From an uncultured Eubacteriales bacterium (GTDB lineage: Bacteria; Bacillota; Clostridia; Christensenellales; UBA1242), in NCBI GenBank assembly GCA_902796285.1, contig CADBOH010000011.1:1-8517 (forward strand): 8,517 nt of DNA, read 5' to 3'. The position numbers were made by a program, and so were the translations under genes. Under the pieces are notes generated by a model. The model had not been told where the DNA came from and did not search any database. It worked only from the letters and a program-made list of their open reading frames with translations. How positions within the stretch are numbered: the stretch's first letter is position 1; each line of letters begins with the position of its first letter. Below are positions 1-5,853 of the stretch, in pieces.

Positions 1-24
1 AAAAACTAGTCTGTCGACTAGTTT
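1..24 (-). terminator. Second copy of the tRNA-Glu intrinsic terminator
   Basis: A perfect 9-bp stem (AAACTAGTC, loop TGTC, GACTAGTTT) lies at 3-24. On the minus strand it is followed by a run of Ts that extends to the window edge. It duplicates the hairpin at 181-202 and would act as a back-up terminator for minus-strand transcripts reading through from the tRNA. Confidence 0.7.
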
Positions 25-46
25 CTTTTGGTAGCCTCTAGGGGAA
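1..46 (-). repeat. Direct repeat copy 1: tRNA-Glu 3' end plus terminator
   Basis: This segment is identical to 179-224 (offset 178 bp) and may extend left beyond the window. Read on the minus strand it holds the last 18 nt of the tRNA-Glu gene (end of the T loop, 3' strand of the T stem, acceptor strand, discriminator base and CCA), followed by the tRNA's terminator hairpin. Identity stops at 46/224; beyond that the tRNA body is absent, so this copy is not a functional tRNA. Duplicated tRNA 3' ends are the usual footprint of tyrosine-recombinase integration, but no integrase is visible and the copies are only 178 bp apart. Confidence 0.9.
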
Positions 47-178
47 CCTCGTCATAAACTACGCTCATTTTGCGTTTCAAAAGAAACTTTTTATTCGCTC
101 GTTTACTCCTCTTCCCAAAAATCTAACGCTTTTTGGGAGCCCTTTATTCTTGGGTTTGATTCCCATCTTATAAATAAA
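47..178. other. Hairpin-rich spacer between the two direct repeats
   Basis: No gene was found in this 132-bp stretch. It contains several inverted repeats. GTTTC-AAAA-GAAAC lies at 74-87, and its right part (78-87) also complements GTTTCTTTTG at 21-30. CCCAAAAA at 114-121 pairs with TTTTTGGG at 130-137 around an 8-nt loop. TGGGA at 134-138 pairs with TCCCA at 161-165 and shares bases with the previous hairpin, so those two are mutually exclusive. The segment could be a small structured insertion, a miniature repeat element or an untranslated RNA. Sequence alone does not decide. Confidence 0.5.
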
Positions 179-203
179 AAAAACTAGTCTGTCGACTAGT
201 TTC
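174..203 (-). terminator. Intrinsic terminator of tRNA-Glu
   Basis: A perfect 9-bp inverted repeat at 181-202 (AAACTAGTC / GACTAGTTT, loop TGTC) begins four bases downstream of the tRNA CCA on the minus strand. It is followed there by a run of Ts (the A run at 176-183 on the plus strand). This is a textbook rho-independent terminator for the tRNA transcript. Confidence 0.85.
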
Positions 204-224
204 TTTTGGTAGCCTCTAGGGGAA
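179..224 (-). repeat. Direct repeat copy 2, within the intact tRNA-Glu
   Basis: This is the intact-tRNA copy of the 46-bp repeat also found at 1-46. It covers the terminator and the last 18 nt of the tRNA gene (207-224). The inner boundary falls in the T loop, a common crossover zone for integrases that target tRNA genes. Confidence 0.9.
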
Positions 225-281
225 TCGAACCCCTGATTCCGCCGTGAGAGGGCGGCGTCTTAACCGCTTGACCAAGAGGCC
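207..281 (-). tRNA. tRNA-Glu (anticodon CTC)
   Basis: The minus strand folds into a complete 75-nt cloverleaf with an encoded CCA. It has a 7-bp acceptor stem (GGCCTCT / AGAGGCT), a short D stem (GTC/GAC), a 5-bp anticodon stem CCGCC/GGCGG around the loop CTCTCAC, a 4-nt variable loop and a T arm AGGGG-TTCGATT-CCCCT. The anticodon is CTC, which reads GAG. The sequence closely matches bacterial tRNA-Glu. The first acceptor pair is G1-U72, a wobble rather than the usual G-C. In an AT-rich genome a CTC isoacceptor is normally an addition to a TTC isoacceptor located elsewhere. A promoter (298-326) and a terminator (174-203) frame it as a single-gene transcript. Confidence 0.97.
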
Positions 282-297
282 ATATTTAACCATGATT

Positions 298-326
298 ATT
301 CTAACAAATTATTTAAAGAAAATCAA
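298..326 (-). promoter_or_regulatory. Vegetative promoter of tRNA-Glu
   Basis: On the minus strand, a -35 box TTGATT (321-326) and a -10 box TAGAAT (298-303) are separated by exactly 17 bp. A TG one base upstream of the -10 makes it an extended -10. The -10 ends about 16 bp before the first tRNA base, which suits a short 5' leader removed by RNase P. Confidence 0.8.
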
Positions 327-345
327 GCGTTTTTTTAAGATATAT

Positions 346-389
346 TTTGTTTTTTTAGTTAAAACGTTTATAATAAGGTAGAGGTAAAA
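346..389 (+). promoter_or_regulatory. Probable promoter and ribosome binding site of the patatin-like gene
   Basis: A perfect -10 box TATAAT lies at 369-374. At 17 bp spacing the -35 position (346-351, TTTGTT) matches poorly, so the promoter is recognised mainly by its -10. A GAGG Shine-Dalgarno core at 381-384 sits five bases before the ATG at 390. The implied leader is very short. The promoter is divergent from the tRNA promoter about 20 bp away. Confidence 0.5.
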
Positions 390-1217
390 ATGTTTAAGAA
401 AAAAATAAAAGTAGGTATAGCTTTCGGTGGTGGTGGAGCAAGAGGCTTTACGCATCTTGGGGTTATTAAAGCGTTTGAAGAATTTGGAATAAAATTTGAC
501 TGCGTTGCAGGCACTAGCGTTGGGAGTATTGTCGGGGCCTTTTATGCTGCCGGATATACATACAAACAAATGTATGATATTGTTAAAAACATAAAAGAAA
601 AAGATATTAGAAAAAATGTTATTCCATTTACTCCATCAAAGACTGATGGAATAGGTGAACTTGTTATAAACAACTTGGGTGATATTAATATCGAAGAATT
701 ACCAATTCATTTTTCTGCTGTTGCTGTTGATATTAAGTCAACCAAGGAAATTTGTATCTCTAAAGGTAATTTAGCAAAAGCTGTTATGGGCAGTTGTGCT
801 GTACCGGGAGTATTTCAACCAGTAATTTTTGATGATATGATACTATGTGATGGGGGACTTCAAAATACAATTCCTGCCGATATTTTGCGATATTATGGAT
901 GTGATTACGTAGTTTCTGTTGATGTAAACAAATCAAGAACTTACGGCACAGATAGCACAAAGTTCTTAGATGTGGTAATGTGCTCAATAAGAATTTTAAT
1001 GAAGAGTAATGCTGTAAGAGGGTATGTTTACTCCGATGTTGTGGTCGCACCAGAAACAAAAAGATTTAAATCAACTAAGGCTGATGGTATGGAAGAAATG
1101 ATCGATGAAGGCTATAAAGCTGCAATTGATATAATGCCAGAGATTATGGAGATATTTAATAAGAAAAAGCGAAATAAAATTAAAACTGAATCACAGGATA
1201 TAGTATTTTTAGATTAA
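390..1217 (+). CDS. Patatin-like phospholipase (RssA/NTE-type lipid acyl hydrolase)
   Basis: This 275-aa protein carries the three diagnostic patatin motifs. They are an N-terminal glycine-rich oxyanion loop GGGGARG (residues 13-19), the nucleophile elbow GTSVG with Ser43, and the DGG motif with catalytic Asp154. Together they form a Ser-Asp dyad that, in this family, hydrolyses acyl chains from phospholipids or related esters. The length fits stand-alone bacterial patatin-like proteins of the RssA/YlbK type. No signal peptide or membrane segment is seen, so it probably acts in the cytoplasm or at the inner face of the membrane. The Lys-rich C-terminal tail (about 258-265) could aid membrane binding. 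It starts after a GAGG ribosome binding site and lies 15 bp before the next gene, suggesting co-transcription. The physiological substrate cannot be deduced. Confidence 0.92.
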   Translation: MFKKKIKVGIAFGGGGARGFTHLGVIKAFEEFGIKFDCVAGTSVGSIVGAFYAAGYTYKQMYDIVKNIKEKDIRKNVIPFTPSKTDGIGELVINNLGDINIEELPIHFSAVAVDIKSTKEICISKGNLAKAVMGSCAVPGVFQPVIFDDMILCDGGLQNTIPADILRYYGCDYVVSVDVNKSRTYGTDSTKFLDVVMCSIRILMKSNAVRGYVYSDVVVAPETKRFKSTKADGMEEMIDEGYKAAIDIMPEIMEIFNKKKRNKIKTESQDIVFLD

Positions 1218-1232
1218 AAAAAGAGTTTACAA

Positions 1233-2330
1233 ATGAAGAAAAATGATAAGTTAAAACAACTGAAGTTAAATTGGCCAAGTTATTTGCTAAAATTGAGTAT
1301 ATCTGCTTTTATTTTAGCAATTTTTCTTGTCATTTTTTTTGTTTTAAATGGGGTTACGATTTTTTATAAAACAACTTATGTTTCAAACTTTGTTGGAAAT
1401 GAATTTCAAATTCATGCCATTGATGTTGGACAAGGAGATAGTTTTTTAATCAAGTTGCCAGGTAGCAAAACGATGCTTATTGATTGTGGTAATGAAGAGA
1501 GTGGAGAAGTGGTTAAATCATATATAAGCCAGTATTTTGCAAAAGAAAAGACCTCGCAAATAGATTATTTTGTTTTAACACATACTGATCTAGATCATAT
1601 AGGGGGAGCAAAGGAAATTGTAAATAATTTTGCGGTTAAGAACCTGTATAGACCAAAATGCTATTGTAAATATGAAAGTGAACATCTTGCTGATAAAGAA
1701 GATTATAAAATTTCTTACTCGGCTACTTATGATTATTGTTTAAAAAAGGCATACCAAAACAACACGAACATTGTTTTTAATCAAAGGGGTATAACAATAG
1801 AAGAAAGCGGATTTAAAATAGAGTTTTTGTCTCCTTACAAAGATACTTATTCAAATTCAAATGACTATAGTGCGGTGATAATGATATCATGTAACGGCAA
1901 AAAGGCTTTATTTACTGGCGATGCTGGTAAAGATATTGAAAACAATTTAATATCACAATATGGGGATGATTTAAAGGCTGACATTTTAAAACTTGGTCAT
2001 CATGGGTCTAACGCCTCATCAAGTGAAGAGTTTTTAAATAAGGTTAATCCTAGTTATGCTATTTTAAGCGTAGACAAAAATAATAATTACAATTTACCAA
2101 GTGTTGAGGTTTTAAATAAACTTCATATGAAAAATATAAATATTGAATCAACATCAAATTTGGGTAATTTGGCAATTAGCATTAAGAATGATGATATTGT
2201 TGTTTCAGGGCAAAGTCAAAATAGGGTTGATGTCGCACTTATATTATCAATAACAATTATATTATTATTGATTACATGGGCCTTGCCGATAAAAATTGAA
2301 AATAAAAAACTTATAAAGATAAAAAAGTAA
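1233..2330 (+). CDS. Membrane-anchored ComEC/Rec2-type metallo-beta-lactamase-fold protein
   Basis: This 365-aa protein resembles the C-terminal metallo-hydrolase domain of the competence protein ComEC, found here as a separate protein. A Lys-rich N-terminus and a membrane helix (about residues 18-40) precede the domain. Its motifs are DVGQGDS (64-70), LIDCG (82-86), HTDLDH (117-122, the HxDxDH metal motif typical of ComEC proteins), TGDAG (228-232) and LGHHGS (254-259). A second helix (about 333-352) and a Lys-rich tail end the protein. By the positive-inside rule the domain would face outside. The last family motif, usually N-x-Y-G-H-P, reads NYNLP (285-289) and lacks the His. ComEC domains are thought to act on DNA or nucleotides during uptake, but stand-alone relatives have mixed or unknown roles. 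No ComEC channel segment is present, so DNA uptake is not implied. It has a weak AAGAG ribosome binding site at 1221-1225 and is probably co-transcribed with the patatin-like gene. Confidence 0.85.
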   Translation: MKKNDKLKQLKLNWPSYLLKLSISAFILAIFLVIFFVLNGVTIFYKTTYVSNFVGNEFQIHAIDVGQGDSFLIKLPGSKTMLIDCGNEESGEVVKSYISQYFAKEKTSQIDYFVLTHTDLDHIGGAKEIVNNFAVKNLYRPKCYCKYESEHLADKEDYKISYSATYDYCLKKAYQNNTNIVFNQRGITIEESGFKIEFLSPYKDTYSNSNDYSAVIMISCNGKKALFTGDAGKDIENNLISQYGDDLKADILKLGHHGSNASSSEEFLNKVNPSYAILSVDKNNNYNLPSVEVLNKLHMKNINIESTSNLGNLAISIKNDDIVVSGQSQNRVDVALILSITIILLLITWALPIKIENKKLIKIKK

Positions 2331-2338
2331 AAAAACAT

Positions 2339-2376
2339 CAATTATAATTGTAGATTAACTCATTTTGTGATAAAAT
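2339..2376 (+). promoter_or_regulatory. Promoter of the kinase-like/transketolase operon, with an overlapping palindrome
   Basis: A -35 box TTGTAG (2348-2353), a 17-bp spacer and a -10 box TAAAAT (2371-2376) with an upstream TG (2368-2369, extended -10) make a convincing vegetative promoter. The perfect 12-bp palindrome CAATTATAATTG (2339-2350) overlaps the first half of the -35 box, which is a position where a dimeric repressor could bind. The palindrome is pure AT apart from its ends, so chance is possible. Transcription would start about 7 nt after the -10, at or next to the A of the ATG at 2383. Confidence 0.65.
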
Positions 2377-2382
2377 AAAGTT

Positions 2383-2850
2383 ATGAACAATAAACAAGAT
2401 ATAATTAATATATTATTGGTTTCTCTGGATGACAAGTTTGCAAAAAATGTTTCGGGAATGCTGGCTGACAATCTGGATATGTTTGTTGCCGACTGCAAGG
2501 AGTTAATTGAATATGATCTTGTTGATTCAAAAAACGTTTTAAAGACTTGTGGACTAGAATATTTAAAGAAGCGTGAAAAGAAGGTGATTAAAAATTGCGC
2601 AAGTTATGAAAATACTGTACTTACAATTAATATAGATCTATTTAAAAACTACTCAGATTTGTTTGACAGGTCGCTTGTTGTTTATCTAAGAAAAAAGCGT
2701 AAAGCCATCTCAAAAGTTGTGAATGTGATAGGTTATGAAAACTATGACGAGTTTATAAAAGAGAACGTTGATATTATTGTTGATTTTGATAAATCATCTG
2801 CGGCAATGGTAGTAGAAATGGTATTACAGAAAATGAAGGAGATTTTATGA
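2383..2850 (+). CDS. Shikimate kinase-like protein lacking catalytic motifs (putative pseudoenzyme)
   Basis: This 155-aa soluble protein is about the size of a bacterial shikimate kinase and follows that family's pattern by eye. A hydrophobic first strand (INILLVSL, 8-15) is followed by a helix (about 19-31) and an acidic FVADCKELIE segment (34-43), where the family has FxDxDxxIE. Next come a GLEYLKKREKKVI stretch (57-69), like the family's GExxFRxxExxVL, a strand (78-84) where GGG is expected, and LVVYL (98-102), like the family's vvyL strand. Every catalytic element seems lost. There is no GxxGxGK[ST] P-loop (residues 14-22 read SLDDKFAKN), no Asp pair, Leu-Lys in place of Phe-Arg, and no GGG. 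It should therefore not bind ATP in the usual way. Its stop overlaps the transketolase start (ATGA), and it carries the transketolase ribosome binding site, so expression is coupled. The assignment rests on pattern memory, and an unrelated small alpha/beta protein remains possible. Confidence 0.6.
   Translation: MNNKQDIINILLVSLDDKFAKNVSGMLADNLDMFVADCKELIEYDLVDSKNVLKTCGLEYLKKREKKVIKNCASYENTVLTINIDLFKNYSDLFDRSLVVYLRKKRKAISKVVNVIGYENYDEFIKENVDIIVDFDKSSAAMVVEMVLQKMKEIL
2835..2841 (+). promoter_or_regulatory. Strong internal ribosome binding site for transketolase
   Basis: GAAGGAG lies five bases before the ATG at 2847, inside the end of the upstream coding region. Combined with the 4-bp ATGA stop/start overlap, this fixes the transketolase start and indicates translational coupling. 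Confidence 0.85.
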
Positions 2851-4808
2851 AAATAGCAGAAAAAACATTAAATTATGTTAAATCAATTACAGCACAATCA
2901 ATTTCAAATGCTGGAAGTGGGCATACGGGCGCTTCAATCGGGGCAAGTGCAATTATGCTTGCTTTATTTAAAAATCACTACAATTTTGATGTTGCAGATA
3001 CTGATTTTTTAAATAGAGATAGATTTGTTTTATCTGCTGGCCATGCCTGTCCACTATATTACACATTGCTTTCACTATTTGGATTTGATGTGTCTTTACA
3101 AGATTTAAAAAATTTAAGAACTCTTGGGTCAAAAACCCCAGGACATCCACAATACAAGGTTACTGATGGAGTAGAGGCATCATCCGGGGCTCTTGGTGAG
3201 GGAATTACAATTGCTGTAGGTATGGCAATTGCTCAGTCAATGCTTGCAGAAAGATTTAATAGTGTGGGATTTCCAATAATCAACAACTACACATACTGTC
3301 TTGCTGGAGACGGTTGTTTGATGGAAGGTGCGGCGCAAGAAGCATGCTCACTTGCAGGAAATCTTAACCTCAATAAATTAATTTTGCTTTATGACTCAAA
3401 CGAAGTCACAATGGATGGTAGTTTAAATTTAGCCAATAAGGAAAATGTTGCAAAAAAATTTAAGGCGATGGGCTGGAACGTGATTAAATGCAACAAGGGG
3501 AATTCATTTGCAGCATGTTCTAGGGCTATTGCCAAAGCAAAGAGATCAGATAGACCAACAATCATTATATTTAAAACAACAATAGGTGTTGGAACTGAAA
3601 AAGAAGGAACATCTTCAATCCATGGTGTTGCTTTAAGTAGTGATGAAATTAAGGTTTTCAATAAAAAATTGGGAGTATTTGAAAACTTCTTTGTTCCAAA
3701 CGATGTTCGTGATTGGTGCATGTCAACATCGCGAAAGGGTAAGCTTAATCATGAAAAATGGAATCAAGATTTAGCGGTTTATGCAAACTCAAACCCTGAG
3801 CTTTATAGACAATTTACAAATTTCTTCGATAGGACAAAAGTTAACACTGAAAAGCTAGCGAGAATGTCTTATAAGTGGGAAGGTTTAAGTGGTAAAGAAT
3901 TTAATAACTACATTTTAAATGAATTTGCTGAAAAGATGTATCAAATCGTTGGAGGAACAGCCGACGTTATGCACTCAACCAATGTTTTTATTGATAATGG
4001 AGGCAACTTCAACCTCGGTAATAGAAGGGGGAGAAATATCCACTTTGGTGATAGAGAGCATGCTATGGCTGGAATTTGTAGTGGTATTAGTCTTTACGAA
4101 GATTTCCTGCCTTTCTGTTCAACATTTTTAGCGTTTTCTAACTTTATGTTGCCAGCCATTAGAATGGCTTGTGAAATGAAATTAAAAGTAATGTATTACT
4201 TTACGCACGATAGCATTTTTGTTGGTGAGGATGGCGTTTCTCACCAGCCAATAGAACAAATTGCGCAACTACGCTCAATTATTGGTCTTAATGTTTTTAG
4301 GCCTGCCGACGCTAATGAACTACTTGCTGGCTATCAGCACTTTATGGAAAATAATGGGCCTTACGCATTTTTACTTACAAAACAAAAAATGGCTCCAGTT
4401 GATGGTAAATATAAAGAAGCTATGTTTGGTGGATATATTTTAAAGCAAGCAAAAAAGGATGCTGATATAGTTATTTTTGCCTCTGGCAGTGAGGTAGCAC
4501 TTGCACTAAATGTTGCAGATGAACTTTCTAGAAAGTATGATGTTTCAGTTGTTTCAATGCCATGTACTCAAATATTTGAAAAACAATCCGCAGCATATCA
4601 AGCCAAAGTGTTACAAAAAAATGCCAAGCTAAGGGTAGCGATTGAAGCTTCAAATGATTCTATTTGGTACAAATATGTTGGTAGTGACGGACTTGTAATA
4701 GGCGTAGATGACTATCAAGGCAGTGGCAAAGGACTTGAAGTTTATAATAAAGCGGGATTTAATGAAAAAGAAATCATTAAGAAAATTTCAAGAAGGATGA
4801 GTAAATAG
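2847..4808 (+). CDS. tkt: Transketolase
   Basis: This 653-aa protein is a full-length thiamine-diphosphate transketolase of the non-oxidative pentose phosphate pathway. It transfers two-carbon ketol units between sugar phosphates such as xylulose-5-phosphate and ribose-5-phosphate. The active-site histidines fall where E. coli TktA has them: His26 (SGHTG), His66 (GHAC) and His100 (PGHP). The cofactor and metal motif GDGCLMEG (154-161) carries Asp155 and Glu160, with Asn185 after it. His259 (SIHG) also matches. The pyrimidine-domain glutamate that activates the cofactor is Glu404 in GDREHAMAG, and the phosphate-binding region reads SHQPIEQ with His466. All three domains (cofactor, pyrimidine and C-terminal) are present in one chain, with no frameshift. 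It is translationally coupled to the small kinase-like gene before it. The organism probably uses it to make pentoses for nucleotides and to connect pentose sugars to glycolysis. Confidence 0.97.
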   Translation: MKIAEKTLNYVKSITAQSISNAGSGHTGASIGASAIMLALFKNHYNFDVADTDFLNRDRFVLSAGHACPLYYTLLSLFGFDVSLQDLKNLRTLGSKTPGHPQYKVTDGVEASSGALGEGITIAVGMAIAQSMLAERFNSVGFPIINNYTYCLAGDGCLMEGAAQEACSLAGNLNLNKLILLYDSNEVTMDGSLNLANKENVAKKFKAMGWNVIKCNKGNSFAACSRAIAKAKRSDRPTIIIFKTTIGVGTEKEGTSSIHGVALSSDEIKVFNKKLGVFENFFVPNDVRDWCMSTSRKGKLNHEKWNQDLAVYANSNPELYRQFTNFFDRTKVNTEKLARMSYKWEGLSGKEFNNYILNEFAEKMYQIVGGTADVMHSTNVFIDNGGNFNLGNRRGRNIHFGDREHAMAGICSGISLYEDFLPFCSTFLAFSNFMLPAIRMACEMKLKVMYYFTHDSIFVGEDGVSHQPIEQIAQLRSIIGLNVFRPADANELLAGYQHFMENNGPYAFLLTKQKMAPVDGKYKEAMFGGYILKQAKKDADIVIFASGSEVALALNVADELSRKYDVSVVSMPCTQIFEKQSAAYQAKVLQKNAKLRVAIEASNDSIWYKYVGSDGLVIGVDDYQGSGKGLEVYNKAGFNEKEIIKKISRRMSK

Positions 4809-4866
4809 GTAGCATAATTAGACATTTTAAACTATAAAAGAACAAATTAATAAAAACATATTATAA

Positions 4867-4901
4867 ACATCTCTTTGTATAATATATAAAGAGGTGTTTT
4901 T
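4867..4901 (+). promoter_or_regulatory. Hairpin sequestering the ribosome binding site of the 314-aa gene; possible transketolase terminator
   Basis: ACATCTCTTT (4867-4876) pairs with AAAGAGGTGT (4888-4897) over 10 bp with one G-U pair, around the 11-nt loop GTATAATATAT. Four further Ts follow, so in transketolase read-through RNA it could terminate transcription. The 3' arm is itself the Shine-Dalgarno sequence (GAGGTG at 4891-4896, five bases before the ATG at 4902), so folding would hide it. The loop contains a consensus -10 box, TATAAT (4878-4883). A transcript starting from it, at about 4890, would lack the 5' arm and leave the ribosome binding site free. The -35 region is not recognisable. 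Confidence 0.6.
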
Positions 4902-5846
4902 ATGTATAATAAAAAAAGCATTGTTTTAAATGGACTTGATAGTGATCAAAAAGGTATTTTAACCTTACAACAAGAAGAAGGCGGGGTAAGCGGGAATATT
5001 AGGCTTTATAATTTTAATGCAGAGCCAAGTGGAATTATTAGCCTTGGTATATATCAAAACGATACAGTTATAAAAGCAGGATTAACAAGAATTTCAGATA
5101 TGTTTTTTGCTTTTAAGAGCGAGTTAAAAATTATACCAAGTAATTTTTCTTGTGCACTTATCAACTTTGTTGGGGGAGAACCTAGACCGCTATTATATGG
5201 CACAAGCGATGGCTTTTTTGAAAAGGAAAAAATTTTTGATGAAGTTATTTCAAATTTAAATAAAGCCTCAAGTGCGCAACAGGTTGAGAACGTACTTAAC
5301 AAATATGGAGTAGACTTTGCTGAAAATGAAAAAGAGTTAATAGAAAAAGAAATTGACAAACATATTACAAGCGATGATGTTGCCCTGTGTGCAAATTTTA
5401 GCGAACAAAAATGCGAAAATTGTGAGTACAAAAAATTTTTTATGTCTCAAGTAAACAAGGTGGAAAGTTATGCAAAAATAACGAATGATAATACAAACAT
5501 TAACGAAAATAAGACTTTTTATGATGAAATAAAAGATCATGTTGACAAATTATTTAGGGATAATCCAACAGAAGATTATTTGCAAAAATTATTACCAAAT
5601 TCAAAATTTGTTAGAGTTGCACTTGATGAAAACAATTATTATGTTTTTGGGATTATTTATGAAAATGATGAGATTAAATATATTTGTTATGGCGTACCTG
5701 GTATATATCAAAAAAATCCTCCAAGACAACTCTCTGGCGCTCCAGTTTGGTTTCCAATTGATCAAGAAAAACCAGAAGGATTTGGTTATTGGCTTTCCTA
5801 TCAAGATGCTGAAAGTGGTGATAGTGTTAAAGCACTTATAGTTTAG
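4902..5846 (+). CDS. Conserved-type hypothetical protein, 314 aa, function unknown
   Basis: I do not recognise a named family. The protein is soluble, with no signal peptide or membrane helix. The N-terminal third (1-100) is beta-rich, with short hydrophobic strands (SIVLNG, GILTL, GNIRLYNF, IISLGIY). It is followed by an acidic helical middle (about 108-230) holding a Cys cluster (Cys163, Cys171, Cys174; the last two form CxxC). The C-terminal part (235-314) is a compact beta domain with distinctive segments such as YICYGVPGIY (260-269), PVWFPID (281-287) and GYWLSYQDAESG (295-306). From memory, similar YICYGVPG/YQDA-type ends occur in hypothetical proteins of uncultured clostridia, but I cannot verify this. 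The ATG follows a GAGGTG site. The stop codon overlaps the next gene's ribosome binding site, so the two are co-expressed. The composition matches the neighbouring genes, with no sign of transfer. Confidence 0.85.
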   Translation: MYNKKSIVLNGLDSDQKGILTLQQEEGGVSGNIRLYNFNAEPSGIISLGIYQNDTVIKAGLTRISDMFFAFKSELKIIPSNFSCALINFVGGEPRPLLYGTSDGFFEKEKIFDEVISNLNKASSAQQVENVLNKYGVDFAENEKELIEKEIDKHITSDDVALCANFSEQKCENCEYKKFFMSQVNKVESYAKITNDNTNINENKTFYDEIKDHVDKLFRDNPTEDYLQKLLPNSKFVRVALDENNYYVFGIIYENDEIKYICYGVPGIYQKNPPRQLSGAPVWFPIDQEKPEGFGYWLSYQDAESGDSVKALIV

Positions 5847-5853
5847 GTGATTT

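Noticed and set aside
150..166. T-arm-like sequence GGGTTTGATTCCC on the plus strand
   Set aside because: The T loop would have T in place of the conserved C56, the stem is only 3-4 bp, and no acceptor stem, anticodon arm or CCA can be built around it. It is not called as a tRNA.
1233..2330. Competence (DNA uptake) channel gene comEC
   Set aside because: Only the metallo-hydrolase domain is present, with two flanking helices. The OB-fold and multi-spanning channel segments are absent, so the comEC symbol is not justified.
2339..2350. CAATTATAATTG palindrome as a terminator after the ComEC-like gene
   Set aside because: It has no unpaired loop and only one G-C pair, and no T tract follows. 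It is better read as a possible operator, or as chance in AT-rich DNA.
4823..4840. AT-only inverted repeat (TTTTA/TAAAA) downstream of transketolase
   Set aside because: The stem is only 5 bp of A-T pairs with no T run. The hairpin at 4867-4897 is a far better terminator candidate.
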